NCBI RefSeq assembly: GCF_023008405.1 | Contig: NZ_CP095376.1 | Span: 9,776,501-9,840,500, forward strand | Reading direction: 5' to 3' | DNA from: Amycolatopsis sp. FBCC-B4732 | Lineage (GTDB): Bacteria; Actinomycetota; Actinomycetes; Mycobacteriales; Pseudonocardiaceae | Length of the DNA stretch: 64,000 bases | Shown here: positions 44,590 through 53,897 of the stretch, one piece after another | Position numbering within the stretch: the stretch's first letter is position 1 | Layout: each line of letters opens with the position of its first letter | Notes under the pieces: generated by a model | The model's database searches: none | Told to the model about the DNA's origin: nothing | What the model saw: the letters and a program-made list of their open reading frames with translations, nothing else | Program-made: the position numbers and the translations under genes

Positions 44590-46926
44590 ATGCGCCGTCC
44601 CGTCACGGTGGCACTGGCCGCCGCACTGTTCGCCTCCGCGTTGACAACGATGTCAACCGCTGCTGACTTGAGCCCCGCAGACTTCGTCGACCCGCTGATC
44701 GGCTCCGCCGGGGACGGCAACACCTTCCCCGGCGCCACCGCGCCGTTCGGGATGCTCTCGTGGAGCCCGACCAGCACGCGCGGAGACCAGACGTCGACCG
44801 GCGCCGCCAACGGGTACCAGTACGACACCACACGCGTCCGCGGCTTCGCGTTAACGCACGTTAACGGCGCCGGGTGCAACCCCGGCGCCGCGGGGGACGT
44901 GCCGATCCTGCCCTTCGCCGGCGACGTCACTTCCTCGCCGACCGCGGACACCACCGACGCGGTCTACGCGAGCAATTTTAGCCATGCGGACGAGGGAGCA
45001 ACGCCGGGACGGTACCGTCTCGGCCTGTCCAACGGCGTCACGACCGACGTCGCGGCGACCGAACGGACCGCGGTCGGCACGCTGGTCTACCCGGTGGGCA
45101 AGCCCGCCAGCCTGCTGTTCCGCACGTCGAACTCCCTCAACGGCAGCGAGGACGCCGAAACGCACCTCGACCCGGCGAACCGCAAGGTCACCGGGTCCGT
45201 GCTGACCGGCGCGTTCTGCGGGCGCCGCGCGAACGGCGGGGTCAACAACCGCAAGTCCTACTACCGGTTGTTCTTCACCGCGCAGTTCGACCAGCCGTTC
45301 GCCGGCACCGGGACGTGGAAGGACGCGACCTTGCAGCCCGGCGGTCTCGACCAGACCGGCGGCGAAGGCTACGCGACGGGCAAGGACCGCGCGGGACGCG
45401 GTTCGGGCGGCTACGTCACCTTCGCGCCCGGCAGCAAGGTCACCATGCGGATCGCGATCTCGTACGTCTCCCTCGACGGTGCCGAACGCAACCTGCGCGC
45501 CGAGCAGCCGCCGAATTCCACCGTGGACAGCGTCGCCGGCCGGACCAAGCGGGCCTGGAACACCGAACTGAACCGGGCGCAGGTCGGCGGCGGGACCGCC
45601 AACCAGCGGATCGTCTTCACCACCGCGCTCTACCACGGCCTCCAGCAGCCCAACCTCGTCAGCGACGTCGACGGCCGGTACCTCGGGATGGACCGGCAGG
45701 TCCACCGCGTCGAACCGGGACAGGACGCGCAGTACTCGAACTTCTCCGGCTGGGACCAGTACCGCGCGCAGGTCCAGCTGCTCGCGCTGCTGGAACCGCG
45801 CGTCGCGGGGAACTTCGCGCAGTCGCTCTACAACTACGCGAAGCAGAACGACGGCGTCTGGGACCGCTGGGTGCACGTCAACGGCGCGACGCACGTCATG
45901 ACCGGCGACCCGTCCGCGGCGACAATCGCGACGTTCTACGCGATGGGTGTCCGCAACTTCGACTACCGCGGCGCTTTCGACTCGCTGTACAAGCAGGCGA
46001 CCGTCCCACGGCCCGAAGGTCTGCAGGACGGCGGCTGCCCCGGCCAGTGCGTCGGCCAGCGGCCGAACCTCGCGCAGTACCTGGCGTCGCACTTCGCGCC
46101 GAACGACGTCTGCCACTGCTGGGGCGGCGCGGCGGAGACGCTCGAGGACGCGGTCGCGGACTCTGCAATCGGACATTTCGCGGAGCAGCTCGGGCGTACC
46201 AGCGAAGCCGCGGAGCTGCGCGCCCGCGGCGCGTACTGGCGGAACGTCTTCAACCCGGACACCGGCTACGCGCAGGCACGCAACCTCGACGGTAGCTGGG
46301 TGACGCCGTTCGACCCGGCGAGCGACCGCGGGTTCGCGCAGGGCAGTGCGGCGGCGTACACCTGGATGGTCCCGCAGGACGTCTCCGGACTGGCCGACGC
46401 GATGGGCGGCAAGACGGCCGCCGTCGCCCGGCTCGACGGGTTCTTCCACGACGCGAACGGCAACTGGCAGCTCAAGGGCGGCGGGCCGCTCAAGTACGAC
46501 CCGACGAACGAGCCCGACATCCACGCGCCGTGGCTGTACAACGAGCTCGGGCAACCGGCGAAGACGCAGGAGACCGTCCGGCAGCTGGTGAACTCCGTCT
46601 ACACGACGGGCCCGGCCGGCCTGCCCGGCAACGACGACCTCGGCACGATGTCCGCCTGGTACGTCTTCGCCGCGCTCGGGATCTACCCGCGCACCCCGGG
46701 AACCGGTGAGCTGCTGCTGTCGAGCCCGCTGTTCGCGAACGCCGTCGTGCGGCCGGCGGGCGGGGCGCCGATCCGGATCGCGACGGCCGGGAGCGGGAAG
46801 TACGTCGCCGACGTCCGTCGCGGCGGACGGCCGCAGCGGGGCTGGAAACTCGACGATTCCTTCCTGCGCACCGGCGGCACGCTGGAATTCCGCTTGTCCG
46901 AGACACCGACGGCCTGGGGGCGCTGA
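44590..46926 (+). CDS. Secreted GH92-family alpha-1,2-mannosidase-like glycosidase
   Basis: 778 aa. A Sec signal occupies residues 1-25 (VTVALAAALFASALTTMSTAA). The mature start VDPLIGSAGDGNTFPGATAPFGM is the GH92 signature. Later motifs are GWDQYRAQVQLLALL, HCWGGAAETLEDAVADSAIGH, NEPDIHAPWLYN and PGNDDLGTMSAWYVFAALGIYP, the calcium-dependent catalytic region. GH92 enzymes are exo-acting inverting alpha-mannosidases on N-glycan or yeast mannan type substrates. No carbohydrate-binding domain is attached. An operator-like palindrome with a TTA codon lies at 44850 inside the gene. Confidence 0.92.
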   Translation: MRRPVTVALAAALFASALTTMSTAADLSPADFVDPLIGSAGDGNTFPGATAPFGMLSWSPTSTRGDQTSTGAANGYQYDTTRVRGFALTHVNGAGCNPGAAGDVPILPFAGDVTSSPTADTTDAVYASNFSHADEGATPGRYRLGLSNGVTTDVAATERTAVGTLVYPVGKPASLLFRTSNSLNGSEDAETHLDPANRKVTGSVLTGAFCGRRANGGVNNRKSYYRLFFTAQFDQPFAGTGTWKDATLQPGGLDQTGGEGYATGKDRAGRGSGGYVTFAPGSKVTMRIAISYVSLDGAERNLRAEQPPNSTVDSVAGRTKRAWNTELNRAQVGGGTANQRIVFTTALYHGLQQPNLVSDVDGRYLGMDRQVHRVEPGQDAQYSNFSGWDQYRAQVQLLALLEPRVAGNFAQSLYNYAKQNDGVWDRWVHVNGATHVMTGDPSAATIATFYAMGVRNFDYRGAFDSLYKQATVPRPEGLQDGGCPGQCVGQRPNLAQYLASHFAPNDVCHCWGGAAETLEDAVADSAIGHFAEQLGRTSEAAELRARGAYWRNVFNPDTGYAQARNLDGSWVTPFDPASDRGFAQGSAAAYTWMVPQDVSGLADAMGGKTAAVARLDGFFHDANGNWQLKGGGPLKYDPTNEPDIHAPWLYNELGQPAKTQETVRQLVNSVYTTGPAGLPGNDDLGTMSAWYVFAALGIYPRTPGTGELLLSSPLFANAVVRPAGGAPIRIATAGSGKYVADVRRGGRPQRGWKLDDSFLRTGGTLEFRLSETPTAWGR
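44850..44865. promoter_or_regulatory. Intragenic GTTAACG-CA-CGTTAAC palindrome in the GH92 gene
   Basis: Perfect 7-base arms around 2 bases, same form as the accD1 operators. In frame it reads TTA ACG CAC GTT AAC, including a rare TTA codon near residue 88. Possible secondary operator; unproven. Confidence 0.4.
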
Positions 46927-47109
46927 TCACCCGAAATTACGGCGTCGCGGAAAGAACGACACCCGACGCGGGGGCGGTCTCCCCGCCACCGTGCTCAAAT
47001 CGGCCTTCGTGGAGCGGTTCCCACCGCGTTGGCCGAGGCCGTGCGCGTACAACGTCCGGCACCCGAGGCCGGCCCGGCAGCTCGCGGACACCGCCGCGCG
47101 CCGGCTGCG
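46927..47109. other. Short gene-free spacer between convergent genes
   Basis: 183 bases between the GH92 and MMPL stops. It contains a weak GGCGG/CCGCC inverted repeat near 46970-46990 but no ORF or clear terminator that I can support. Confidence 0.3.
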
Positions 47110-49158
47110 TCAGGGCTCCAGCGCCAGGTGCGGCAGCCGCCGGTCCAGCCAGCGCGGGAGCCACCACGCGCGTTCCCCGAGCAGCCGCATGATCGCCGGC
47201 ACGACCAGGCAGCGGATCACCAGCGCGTCCAGCAGCACCGCGACCGCGAGGCCGAGACCGAACTGCGCCAGCATCCGCGACGGGTCGAGCAGGAACGCGC
47301 CGAACACCAGCACCATGATCGCGCCGGCCGCGGTGATCACGCCGCCGGTCGCGGCCAGGCCTTCGCGTACCGCGAGCCGCGCGTCGCCGGTGCGCCGCCA
47401 CTCTTCGTGCATCCGCGACACCAGGAACACCTCGTAGTCCATGGACAACCCGAACACGATGGCGAAGATCATCACCGGCACGAAGGCCTCGATCGGGCCG
47501 GGCTGCGCGCCGAACCAGCCGTCGCCGAACGCCAGCGTCATGACGCCGAGCGAGGCGCCGATGCTCAGCAGGTTCAGCAGCGCCGCCTTGAGCGGGATGA
47601 GCACCGACCGGAACACGACCATCAGCAGCAGCGCGGACAACCCGACGACGACCAGCACGAACAGCGGCAGCCGATCGGCGACGGCGCCCGCGAAGTCCGT
47701 TGCGGCCGCGACCGAGCCGCCGACCAGGTAGTGGCCAGGAAGCGTCGGCAGGACCTCGGTCCGCAGCCGCGTCACCAGCTCGGCGGTCGCCGCGTCCTGC
47801 GGTGACGTCGTCGGGAAGGTGAGGACGGTCCGGCCCATCGGGGTCAGCGCGCGGGCGATTCCCGGCGTCGACGCCAGCCGCTGCTGCAGCGCGACGACGT
47901 CACCTTCTTCGGCGACGATCGCGAGCGGGCCGCTGAAGCCCGGCCCGAAGCCTTCCGCGAGCAGGTCGTACGCCTTGCGCGTGGGGGAGCCGGCGGGGTC
48001 GGTGCCCGCGTCGGCGAACCCGAGCCGCATACCCAGTGCGGGGATGGACAGCCCGACGAGCAGGAGCAAGCCGATCGCCAGCGGCGCCGCGGGCCGCCGC
48101 TGGACGCCGTCCGCGAGCCGGCGCCACGCCCGGCCGTGCTCGCGCTTCGCCGCGTGCCGGCGGATCCCGCGTTCGAGCCGCTTCCCGAACAGTGAAAGCA
48201 GCGCCGGGAGCAGCGTCACCGACGCGAGCATCGTCATCAGGACGGTCAGCGCGACCGACAGCGCAACGCCGCGAAGCCCGCCGAGTCCCAGCGCGAGCAG
48301 GCCGAGCAGCGCGATGATCACTGTCGTCCCGGCGAACAGCACGGAGCGGCCGGCTGTGTCGAGCGCGCGCCTGGCGGCTGCCTCGCGGTCGAGGCCGTTC
48401 AGGATCTCCGTGCGGTAGCGCGAGAAGACGAGCAGCGCGTAGTCGACGCCGACACCGAACCCGACCAGCATCATCAGCGGCGAGGTGTAGCTCGCGATGT
48501 CGACGTAGTGCGAGACGACCGTGATCACGCCGAGCGTGCTGCCGACGGCGAAGACCGCGGTGATGACCGGCAGCCCGGCCGCGAGCAGCGAGCGGAACAG
48601 GAACACGAGGATGACCAGCGCGGCGAGCAGCCCAACGCCTTCCGCGGGGCCGCCGCCGCCGGAGATGCGCTCGACCGGGTCGCCGGCGATTGCGGCCTCG
48701 ACGGGACTGTTCTCGACCGTCGCGGCGAACTTCACGATGTCGTCGTAGGGCAGGTCGGTCGAGGCCGCGTCGAAGGTGACGGTCGCGTAGCCGATCCGGC
48801 CGTCGGCCGACAGCGTCTCGAACGGCGTGGTCACCGACCGCACGTGCGGCTGCAATCGGACATTGTCCAGAACATCACCGATCGCGGTGCGCTGCGCGTC
48901 GAGCCCGTCGTCGGACTTGAACACGATCTGTGCGCTCGCGCCCGACTGCGCGGTGTTCCGCAGCAGGTCGACGACCTGCTGGGACTCGGTGCCGGGCAGC
49001 GAGTTGTCGTCGTGGAACGCGTCTCCGGTGAGCCGCGAGGTGAGCGTGACGCCGATGAGGACCAGCGCCCAGAGCGCGACGGCGAGCCACCGGTGGCGCT
49101 GCGCCCAGCCGGCCAGTTTCGCCAGGCTTCCCCCGGTGGGGCGTGTGATGGTGTCCAT
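47110..49158 (-). CDS. MMPL-family RND transporter
   Basis: 682 aa from ATG 49158; an upstream in-frame ATG would add a charged non-membrane extension. Twelve membrane segments are in two halves, each with a large extracellular loop. The first TM is WLAVALWALVLIGVTLTSRL. GFGVGVDYALLVFSRYRTE and FGLSMDYEVFLVSRMHEE are the paired family signatures with the proton-relay Asp residues. MMPL proteins export lipids or drugs. It lies 114 bases downstream of a two-component system on the same strand, so induction by that system is plausible. Substrate unknown. Confidence 0.92.
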   Translation of the reverse strand: MDTITRPTGGSLAKLAGWAQRHRWLAVALWALVLIGVTLTSRLTGDAFHDDNSLPGTESQQVVDLLRNTAQSGASAQIVFKSDDGLDAQRTAIGDVLDNVRLQPHVRSVTTPFETLSADGRIGYATVTFDAASTDLPYDDIVKFAATVENSPVEAAIAGDPVERISGGGGPAEGVGLLAALVILVFLFRSLLAAGLPVITAVFAVGSTLGVITVVSHYVDIASYTSPLMMLVGFGVGVDYALLVFSRYRTEILNGLDREAAARRALDTAGRSVLFAGTTVIIALLGLLALGLGGLRGVALSVALTVLMTMLASVTLLPALLSLFGKRLERGIRRHAAKREHGRAWRRLADGVQRRPAAPLAIGLLLLVGLSIPALGMRLGFADAGTDPAGSPTRKAYDLLAEGFGPGFSGPLAIVAEEGDVVALQQRLASTPGIARALTPMGRTVLTFPTTSPQDAATAELVTRLRTEVLPTLPGHYLVGGSVAAATDFAGAVADRLPLFVLVVVGLSALLLMVVFRSVLIPLKAALLNLLSIGASLGVMTLAFGDGWFGAQPGPIEAFVPVMIFAIVFGLSMDYEVFLVSRMHEEWRRTGDARLAVREGLAATGGVITAAGAIMVLVFGAFLLDPSRMLAQFGLGLAVAVLLDALVIRCLVVPAIMRLLGERAWWLPRWLDRRLPHLALEP

Positions 49159-49249
49159 GGTGGACAAGGATTCGCGGCCAGGGGCCTGCTCCGCGTCGAG
49201 CGCGGGAGGACACTTGCGCTCCTCCCGGCGGTGTCCCCTAAGGTCCGTC

Positions 49250-49271
49250 CCGTACACCCGGGGGAGTACGG
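49250..49271. promoter_or_regulatory. Inverted repeat CCGTAC-N10-GTACGG between the response regulator and MMPL genes
   Basis: 6-base arms, with inner CCC/GGG able to extend the stem. It starts directly after the response-regulator stop. It could be a weak terminator or a binding site for the response regulator in front of the exporter gene. Confidence 0.35.
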
Positions 49272-49272
49272 A

Positions 49273-49938
49273 TCAGGGGTTCACCCAGCGCGGCGTCACT
49301 GCCCCGGACTCGTAGGCGAGCACGACCAGCTGCGCGCGGTCGCGAGCGCCGGTCTTGGTCATGATGCGGCTGACGTGCGTCTTCGCCGTCGCGGGGCTGA
49401 GCGTGAGCTCGCGCGCGATCTCGTCGTTCGACAGGCCCGCCGCGACCAGGGACAGCACCTCGCGTTCGCGGTCGGTGAGCCGGTCCAACGCCGGTGGCGG
49501 CGAGGGGCGAGTGCCGCGCGACGCGAACTCCGAGATCAGCCGCCGGGTGATCGACGGCGCCAGCAGCGCGTCACCGCGGGCGACCACGCGCACCGCGTGG
49601 ATCAGCTCCTCGGGTTCGGTGTCCTTGACCAGGAAGCCGCTCGCGCCCGCACGCAGGGCGCCGTAGACGTCCTCGTCGAGGTCGAACGTCGTAAGAATGA
49701 CGACCTTACTGTGTACGGCGGGGTCTTCGAGGAGGTGCCGCGTCGCGGCGAGACCGTCGAGCACCGGCATCCGGATGTCCATGAGGACGACGTCGGGGTG
49801 GTGGTCGTGGGCGGCCTGCAGCGCCTCGCGGCCGTCCGCGGCCTCGGCCACGACGGTGATGTCGTCCTCGCCGTCCAAAATGGACCGGAAACCGGCTCGC
49901 ACCAGCCGCTGGTCGTCGACGAGCAGGACCCGGATCAT
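49273..49938 (-). CDS. NarL/LuxR-family response regulator
   Basis: 221 aa from ATG 49938. The receiver domain has DD at residues 8-9, phospho-acceptor Asp in VVLMDIRMPVLDG, Thr in VILTTFD and Lys in LVKDTEP. The C-terminal LuxR HTH reads LTDREREVLSLVAAGLSNDEIARELTLSPATAKTHVSRIM. It is separated by 7 bases from the cognate kinase gene. The likely target is the adjacent MMPL exporter operon. Confidence 0.94.
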   Translation of the reverse strand: MIRVLLVDDQRLVRAGFRSILDGEDDITVVAEAADGREALQAAHDHHPDVVLMDIRMPVLDGLAATRHLLEDPAVHSKVVILTTFDLDEDVYGALRAGASGFLVKDTEPEELIHAVRVVARGDALLAPSITRRLISEFASRGTRPSPPPALDRLTDREREVLSLVAAGLSNDEIARELTLSPATAKTHVSRIMTKTGARDRAQLVVLAYESGAVTPRWVNP

Positions 49939-49945
49939 CGGCTCA

Positions 49946-51010
49946 TCATCGCACCGGCAGCCGTGCCCGCACGCGGTAACCGCCACCTTCGCGCGGCGCG
50001 GCGGACACTTCGCCGCCCAAGGCCCGCGCGCGCTCGGCCATGCCGCGGATCCCGTTCCCCGGCGGCGCGTCCCCGCCGCGCCCGTCGTCGTCGACCTGCA
50101 CGGACAGTTCGTCGGCGCGGTAGCCGAGCCGCACGACGACGGTCTTCGCGCCGGCGTGCTTCGCGACGTTCGTCAACGCCTCCTGCACCACCCGGAACGC
50201 CGCGTGCTCGACGTCCGGCGGCAGGTCCCGGGCGACGCCGTCGATTTCGGTGCGCACGGTCAGCCCGGACGCCCCGACCGACTCGGCCAGCTCCGCTACC
50301 CGGTCGAGCGCGGGACGCTCGGTCCGGAGCATGCCGAGCGTCGCGCGCAACTCCTGGAGTGCGGTCTTGCTGGCGTCCTTGATGGTCCCGAGGGCTTCTT
50401 CGGCCTGCGCGGGATCCCGGCGGTGCAGTGCGGCGCCGGCCTGGACGTTGATCAGCGCGAGGTGATGGCCCAGCGCGTCGTGCAGTTCGCGCGCGATCCG
50501 GAGCCGCTCGTCGGTGGCCCGCGCCCGTGCCTCGGCCTCCTTGGTCCGCTCGGCTTCGGCCCGGTAGTGCGCGACGGCGCCACCCGCGACCAGCGCGACG
50601 AACCAGCCGGTCATCAGGAAGAACGCGAAGTTGTCGACGTGCCGCCCGGTCTGCGAACTGATTTCCCCGACGGCGACCCCGGCCATCGCGGCGACGACGA
50701 GCAGTGCGGCACCGCGGATCCGCCCGGCCGCCGCGGCGTTGAAGAGCGCGTACGCGAAGGCGAGGAGGACGAGCCCGTCCGGGTCGGTCAGCGGGTAGTA
50801 GAGGGCGCAGCTAACGAGCGTTAACCCGGCGACGCTCAGCGGGTACGTCCGGCGGAAGAACACGGCGGCGCAGCACAGGACGGTGAGCACCCAGCCGATC
50901 GCGGCGTGGTTCGCGGGCTTGGCGCCGTCGTTGAGGACGGCGAAGAGGGAGCCGACGAGCACGGCGACGGTGACCGCGAGCTCGGCCGCGTAGCGCCGCA
51001 ACCAGGACAT
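49946..51010 (-). CDS. Sensor histidine kinase (HisKA_3 type)
   Basis: 354 aa. Five or so N-terminal membrane segments (to about residue 150) form the sensor. The dimerisation/phosphotransfer helix has the phospho-His in RIARELHDALGHHLALI. The HATPase domain has the N box VVQEALTNVAKHA and G box DDGRGGDAPPGNGIRGMAERA. Desk-type two-component partner of the downstream regulator. A GTTAACG-type palindrome (50810-50825) lies within the gene and a related site (51029-51043) upstream of it. Confidence 0.93.
   Translation of the reverse strand: MSWLRRYAAELAVTVAVLVGSLFAVLNDGAKPANHAAIGWVLTVLCCAAVFFRRTYPLSVAGLTLVSCALYYPLTDPDGLVLLAFAYALFNAAAAGRIRGAALLVVAAMAGVAVGEISSQTGRHVDNFAFFLMTGWFVALVAGGAVAHYRAEAERTKEAEARARATDERLRIARELHDALGHHLALINVQAGAALHRRDPAQAEEALGTIKDASKTALQELRATLGMLRTERPALDRVAELAESVGASGLTVRTEIDGVARDLPPDVEHAAFRVVQEALTNVAKHAGAKTVVVRLGYRADELSVQVDDDGRGGDAPPGNGIRGMAERARALGGEVSAAPREGGGYRVRARLPVR
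50810..50825. promoter_or_regulatory. Intragenic GTTAACG-CT-CGTTAGC site in the kinase gene
   Basis: The plus strand reads GCTAACGAGCGTTAAC. On the coding strand it gives TTA ACG CTC GTT, with the same codon phase and rare TTA as the accD1 and GH92 sites. Candidate operator; unproven. Confidence 0.4.
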
Positions 51011-51028
51011 GCGCCGAGTTTAGAGGGC

Positions 51029-51043
51029 GTAACAAACGTTAAC
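51029..51043. promoter_or_regulatory. Operator-like site upstream of the kinase gene
   Basis: GTAACAAACGTTAAC, an imperfect relative of the GTTAACG palindromes, lies in the 80-base gap between the kinase start and the divergent lipoprotein gene. It may regulate either. Confidence 0.3.
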
Positions 51044-51090
51044 GGGTGAACGACTACGGCGGCATTGATTCGTGGAGCCAAGGAGTCGTC

Positions 51091-51555
51091 GTGAGCAAGA
51101 AACTGGGGTTGATCCTGGCCGCCGGCCTGCTGGTCGCGGGCTGCGGTGCCGGCGCGGTGCCGCCGAAGAACGCGGGGAACGTCGGGGTCCTCGACGCCCC
51201 GACGTCGGCGTACCAGACGCCCACCTCGTCGGTTCCGGCCCCGACCGAAGCGCCCGCGACGACGTCCGAAGCGGCCGCCGTGCCGGCCGCCCCGCAAGCG
51301 ACCACCCCGCAAGCGGTCGCGCCGAAGGCGAGCACGCCGAAGCCCAAGGCCGCGCCGAAGACGACCGCCCAGGCCGCGCCGAAGCCCGCCGAGTGCGGAG
51401 CGGACTACTACCGGAACTCCGACGGGAACTGCGTCCACCGGCCCAGCGACAACCCCTCCGGCGCGACGGCCCTCTGCAAGGACGGCAGCTACAGCTACAG
51501 CCAGCACCGTTCCGGGACCTGCTCGGGCCACGGAGGCGTCCGCACCTGGCTGTGA
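51091..51555 (+). CDS. DUF3761-domain lipoprotein
   Basis: 154 aa from GTG 51091 after AAGGAGTCGTC. Lipobox LLVAGC gives a lipidated Cys near residue 18. A long Ala/Pro/Thr/Lys-rich linker (about 25-105) spans the envelope. The C-terminal domain (CGADYYRNSDGNCVHRPS, then LCKDGSYSYSQHRSGTCSGHGG) is the DUF3761 family with four conserved Cys. Function of the domain is unknown. It diverges from the kinase operon. Confidence 0.85.
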   Translation: MSKKLGLILAAGLLVAGCGAGAVPPKNAGNVGVLDAPTSAYQTPTSSVPAPTEAPATTSEAAAVPAAPQATTPQAVAPKASTPKPKAAPKTTAQAAPKPAECGADYYRNSDGNCVHRPSDNPSGATALCKDGSYSYSQHRSGTCSGHGGVRTWL

Positions 51556-51635
51556 CGAAACCGCCACCCGTACGGAAACCCGCCACCCCATAGGTACAGT
51601 GCATGAAGTTGCATGATGCGTACTAACTACACACC

Positions 51636-53054
51636 GTGGGGGTGTTGGTGTCCCGTCCCGAGCGGTCCGGCCGCGCGATCGTCGTCGTGCTCGCGTCGTG
51701 CGGGCTCGTCGCGTCGTTCATGCAGACACTGGTCGTACCGCTGATCCCGGTCTTCCCGCGGCTGCTGAACGCCTCGCCCGCCGACGCGTCCTGGGTGGTC
51801 ACCGTGACGCTGCTGGCCGCGGCCGTCATCACCCCGGTCAGCGGGCGGCTCGGCGACCTCTACGGCAAGCGGCGGATGATCCTGGTCAGCCTCGCCCTGC
51901 TCATCGCCGGTTCGGTCGTGTCCGCGACGACGAGCGCGCTCGCGTTCCACATCATCGGCCGCGGGCTGCAGGGCTGCGCGATGGGCGTCATCCCGCTCGG
52001 CATCAGCATCATGCGCGACGAACTCCCGCCCGAACGCGTCGGCGGCGCGATCTCGCTGATGAGCGCGACACTCGGCGTCGGCGGCGCGATCGGGCTGCCG
52101 GTCGCGGCCGTCGTCGCCGAGAACGCCGACTGGCACGTCCTGTTCTGGATGGCCGCCGGCCTCGGGCTGTTCTTCGCGCTGCTGATCGTCAAGTTCGTGC
52201 CGGAATCGCCGCTGCGCACGCCGGCGCCGTTCGACTACTTCGGCGCGTTCGGGCTCGCCGCCGGTCTGGTCTGCCTGCTGCTGCCGGTGGTCAAGGGCGC
52301 CACGTGGGGCTGGGTCAGCACGCCGACGCTGGGGTTCGCCGCGGCGGCCGTCGTCATCCTGCTCGCGTGGGGCACCTACCAGCTGCGCCGCCGCGACCCG
52401 CTGGTCGACCTGCGGGTGTCCGCGCGCCGTCCGGTGCTGTTCACGAACCTGGCGTCGATCATGGTCGGGTTCTCGATGTACGCCATGGCGCTGTCGTTCC
52501 CGCAGCTGCTGCAGGCGTCGTCGTCGACCGGGTACGGCCTGGGCCAGACGATGGTGGAATCCGGGCTGTCCCTCGCGCCGAACGGCCTCGTGATGATGCT
52601 GCTGTCGCCGGTTTCGGCGCGGCTCATCACCCGCTTCGGCCCGCGCCCGACCCTGATGACCGGCGCGCTGGTGATCGCTGCCGGGTACATCTTCGCGATC
52701 CTGCTGATGGGCAACGCCCTCGAGCTGATCACGGCGTCGGTCATCATCGGCGCCGGTGTCGGCATCGCGTACGCGGCGATGCCCGCCTCGATCATGGGCT
52801 CGGTGCCGGTCACCGAAACGGCGTCGGCGAACGGCCTGAACTCCCTGATGCGCTCGGTCGGCACGGCCATCTCCAGCGCGGTGATGGCCGCGATGCTGGC
52901 CCAGCTGACGATCACCGTCGGCGGGCTGGCGGTGCCGTCGCTGGTCGGCTTCCGGGCCACCTTCGCGGTGGCCGCGTTCGCCGCGCTAACGGGCGTACTG
53001 CTCGCCGGGCTGGTGCCGAAGACGCGCACCGCGCCGGAACTGGTGCCTGCCTAG
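51636..53054 (+). CDS. MFS transporter, DHA2 (14-TM) drug-efflux type
   Basis: 472 aa from GTG 51636; GTG 51648 is an alternative start. Fourteen membrane segments are predicted by hydrophobicity. LGDLYGKRRMILV is the loop 2-3 motif A and LGVGGAIGLPVAAVVAENADW the motif C antiporter signature of 12/14-TM exporters. It is an H+-coupled exporter of unknown, likely amphipathic, compounds. The promoter region has a short direct repeat (GCATGA twice, 51602-51617) with GCATGATGC symmetry that might bind a MarR/TetR protein. It overlaps the convergent methyltransferase gene by 4 bases. Confidence 0.92.
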   Translation: MGVLVSRPERSGRAIVVVLASCGLVASFMQTLVVPLIPVFPRLLNASPADASWVVTVTLLAAAVITPVSGRLGDLYGKRRMILVSLALLIAGSVVSATTSALAFHIIGRGLQGCAMGVIPLGISIMRDELPPERVGGAISLMSATLGVGGAIGLPVAAVVAENADWHVLFWMAAGLGLFFALLIVKFVPESPLRTPAPFDYFGAFGLAAGLVCLLLPVVKGATWGWVSTPTLGFAAAAVVILLAWGTYQLRRRDPLVDLRVSARRPVLFTNLASIMVGFSMYAMALSFPQLLQASSSTGYGLGQTMVESGLSLAPNGLVMMLLSPVSARLITRFGPRPTLMTGALVIAAGYIFAILLMGNALELITASVIIGAGVGIAYAAMPASIMGSVPVTETASANGLNSLMRSVGTAISSAVMAAMLAQLTITVGGLAVPSLVGFRATFAVAAFAALTGVLLAGLVPKTRTAPELVPA

Positions 53055-53857
53055 TTCTTGCGCGCCACCAGCGCCAGCCCGCCGCATTCGGCGGGGTCGG
53101 CCGGCACGTCCGCGGGGTCGTCCGGGCGCCACTCGGGGATGAACACGATGCCCGGGTCGAGGATCTCGAAGCCGTCGACCAGCGCGCGGAGCTCGTCGGC
53201 CGAGCGCGGGGTCACGGGGTTCGCGCTCTTCTGGTACATCGCCACGGCGCGGGCCGTGCCGTCGCTCTGGTGCTCGTACGTCGCGGACGACAGCGCGAGG
53301 TAGCTGCCGGGCGCGAGCGCGTCGCGGTAGGCGGCGATCAGCCGGGCCGGGTCGCGCTCGTCCGGGATGAAGTGCACGAACAGCGCCATCACGACCATCA
53401 CCGGCTGGTCCAGGTCGAGCATCATCTCGGTGATGTCGTGCTCGAGGACGTCGTCGGGCACCTCGGCGTCGGCGTGCACCATGGCCGCGTTCTCGTTGTC
53501 CTCCAGGACGATCTCGCTGTGCGCGACCGCGATCGGCTCGTTGTCGACGTAGACGATCCGCGACGTCGGGTCGATCGCCTGCGCCACCTCGTGCACGTGC
53601 CCGACGGTCGGCATGCCGGACCCGATGTCGAGGAACTGCCGGATGCCCTGGTCCATCCCGAAGCGGATGGCCCGGCGCAGCCACCGCCGGTTGAGCCGCG
53701 CCCGCTCCCGCGCGTTCGGCTGCGCGGCCAGCACCTGCTCGGCGAACATCCGGTCGACGGCGTAGTTCAGCTGGCCGCCGAGGATGTAGTCGTACACCCG
53801 CGCGGGGTTCGGCTTGTCGAGGTCGATACCCCGTCTGGCGTACTCGTCTTCGCTCAT
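53051..53857 (-). CDS. SAM-dependent methyltransferase, DUF574 family (copy 1)
   Basis: 268 aa. The DUF574/Methyltransf_19 signature is complete: IDLDKPNPARVYDYILGGQLNYAVDR at the N-terminus, SAM loop FLDIGSGMPTVGHVHEVAQ, acidic VYVDNEPIAVAHS and FVHFIPDE. This family is greatly expanded in filamentous actinomycetes. Its substrates are unknown and it is often linked to conservon-like regulation. A close paralogue lies at 54533-55333, and a histidine phosphatase gene sits between them. Confidence 0.92.
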   Translation of the reverse strand: MSEDEYARRGIDLDKPNPARVYDYILGGQLNYAVDRMFAEQVLAAQPNARERARLNRRWLRRAIRFGMDQGIRQFLDIGSGMPTVGHVHEVAQAIDPTSRIVYVDNEPIAVAHSEIVLEDNENAAMVHADAEVPDDVLEHDITEMMLDLDQPVMVVMALFVHFIPDERDPARLIAAYRDALAPGSYLALSSATYEHQSDGTARAVAMYQKSANPVTPRSADELRALVDGFEILDPGIVFIPEWRPDDPADVPADPAECGGLALVARKN

Positions 53858-53897
53858 CGCGACTCCCGTGATCAGGGTGGTGGGGCGAGAATAGCCA

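Noticed and set aside
46937..47401. Minus-strand frame overlapping the MMPL 3' end
   Set aside because: Low-complexity shadow; the MMPL frame carries the membrane segments.
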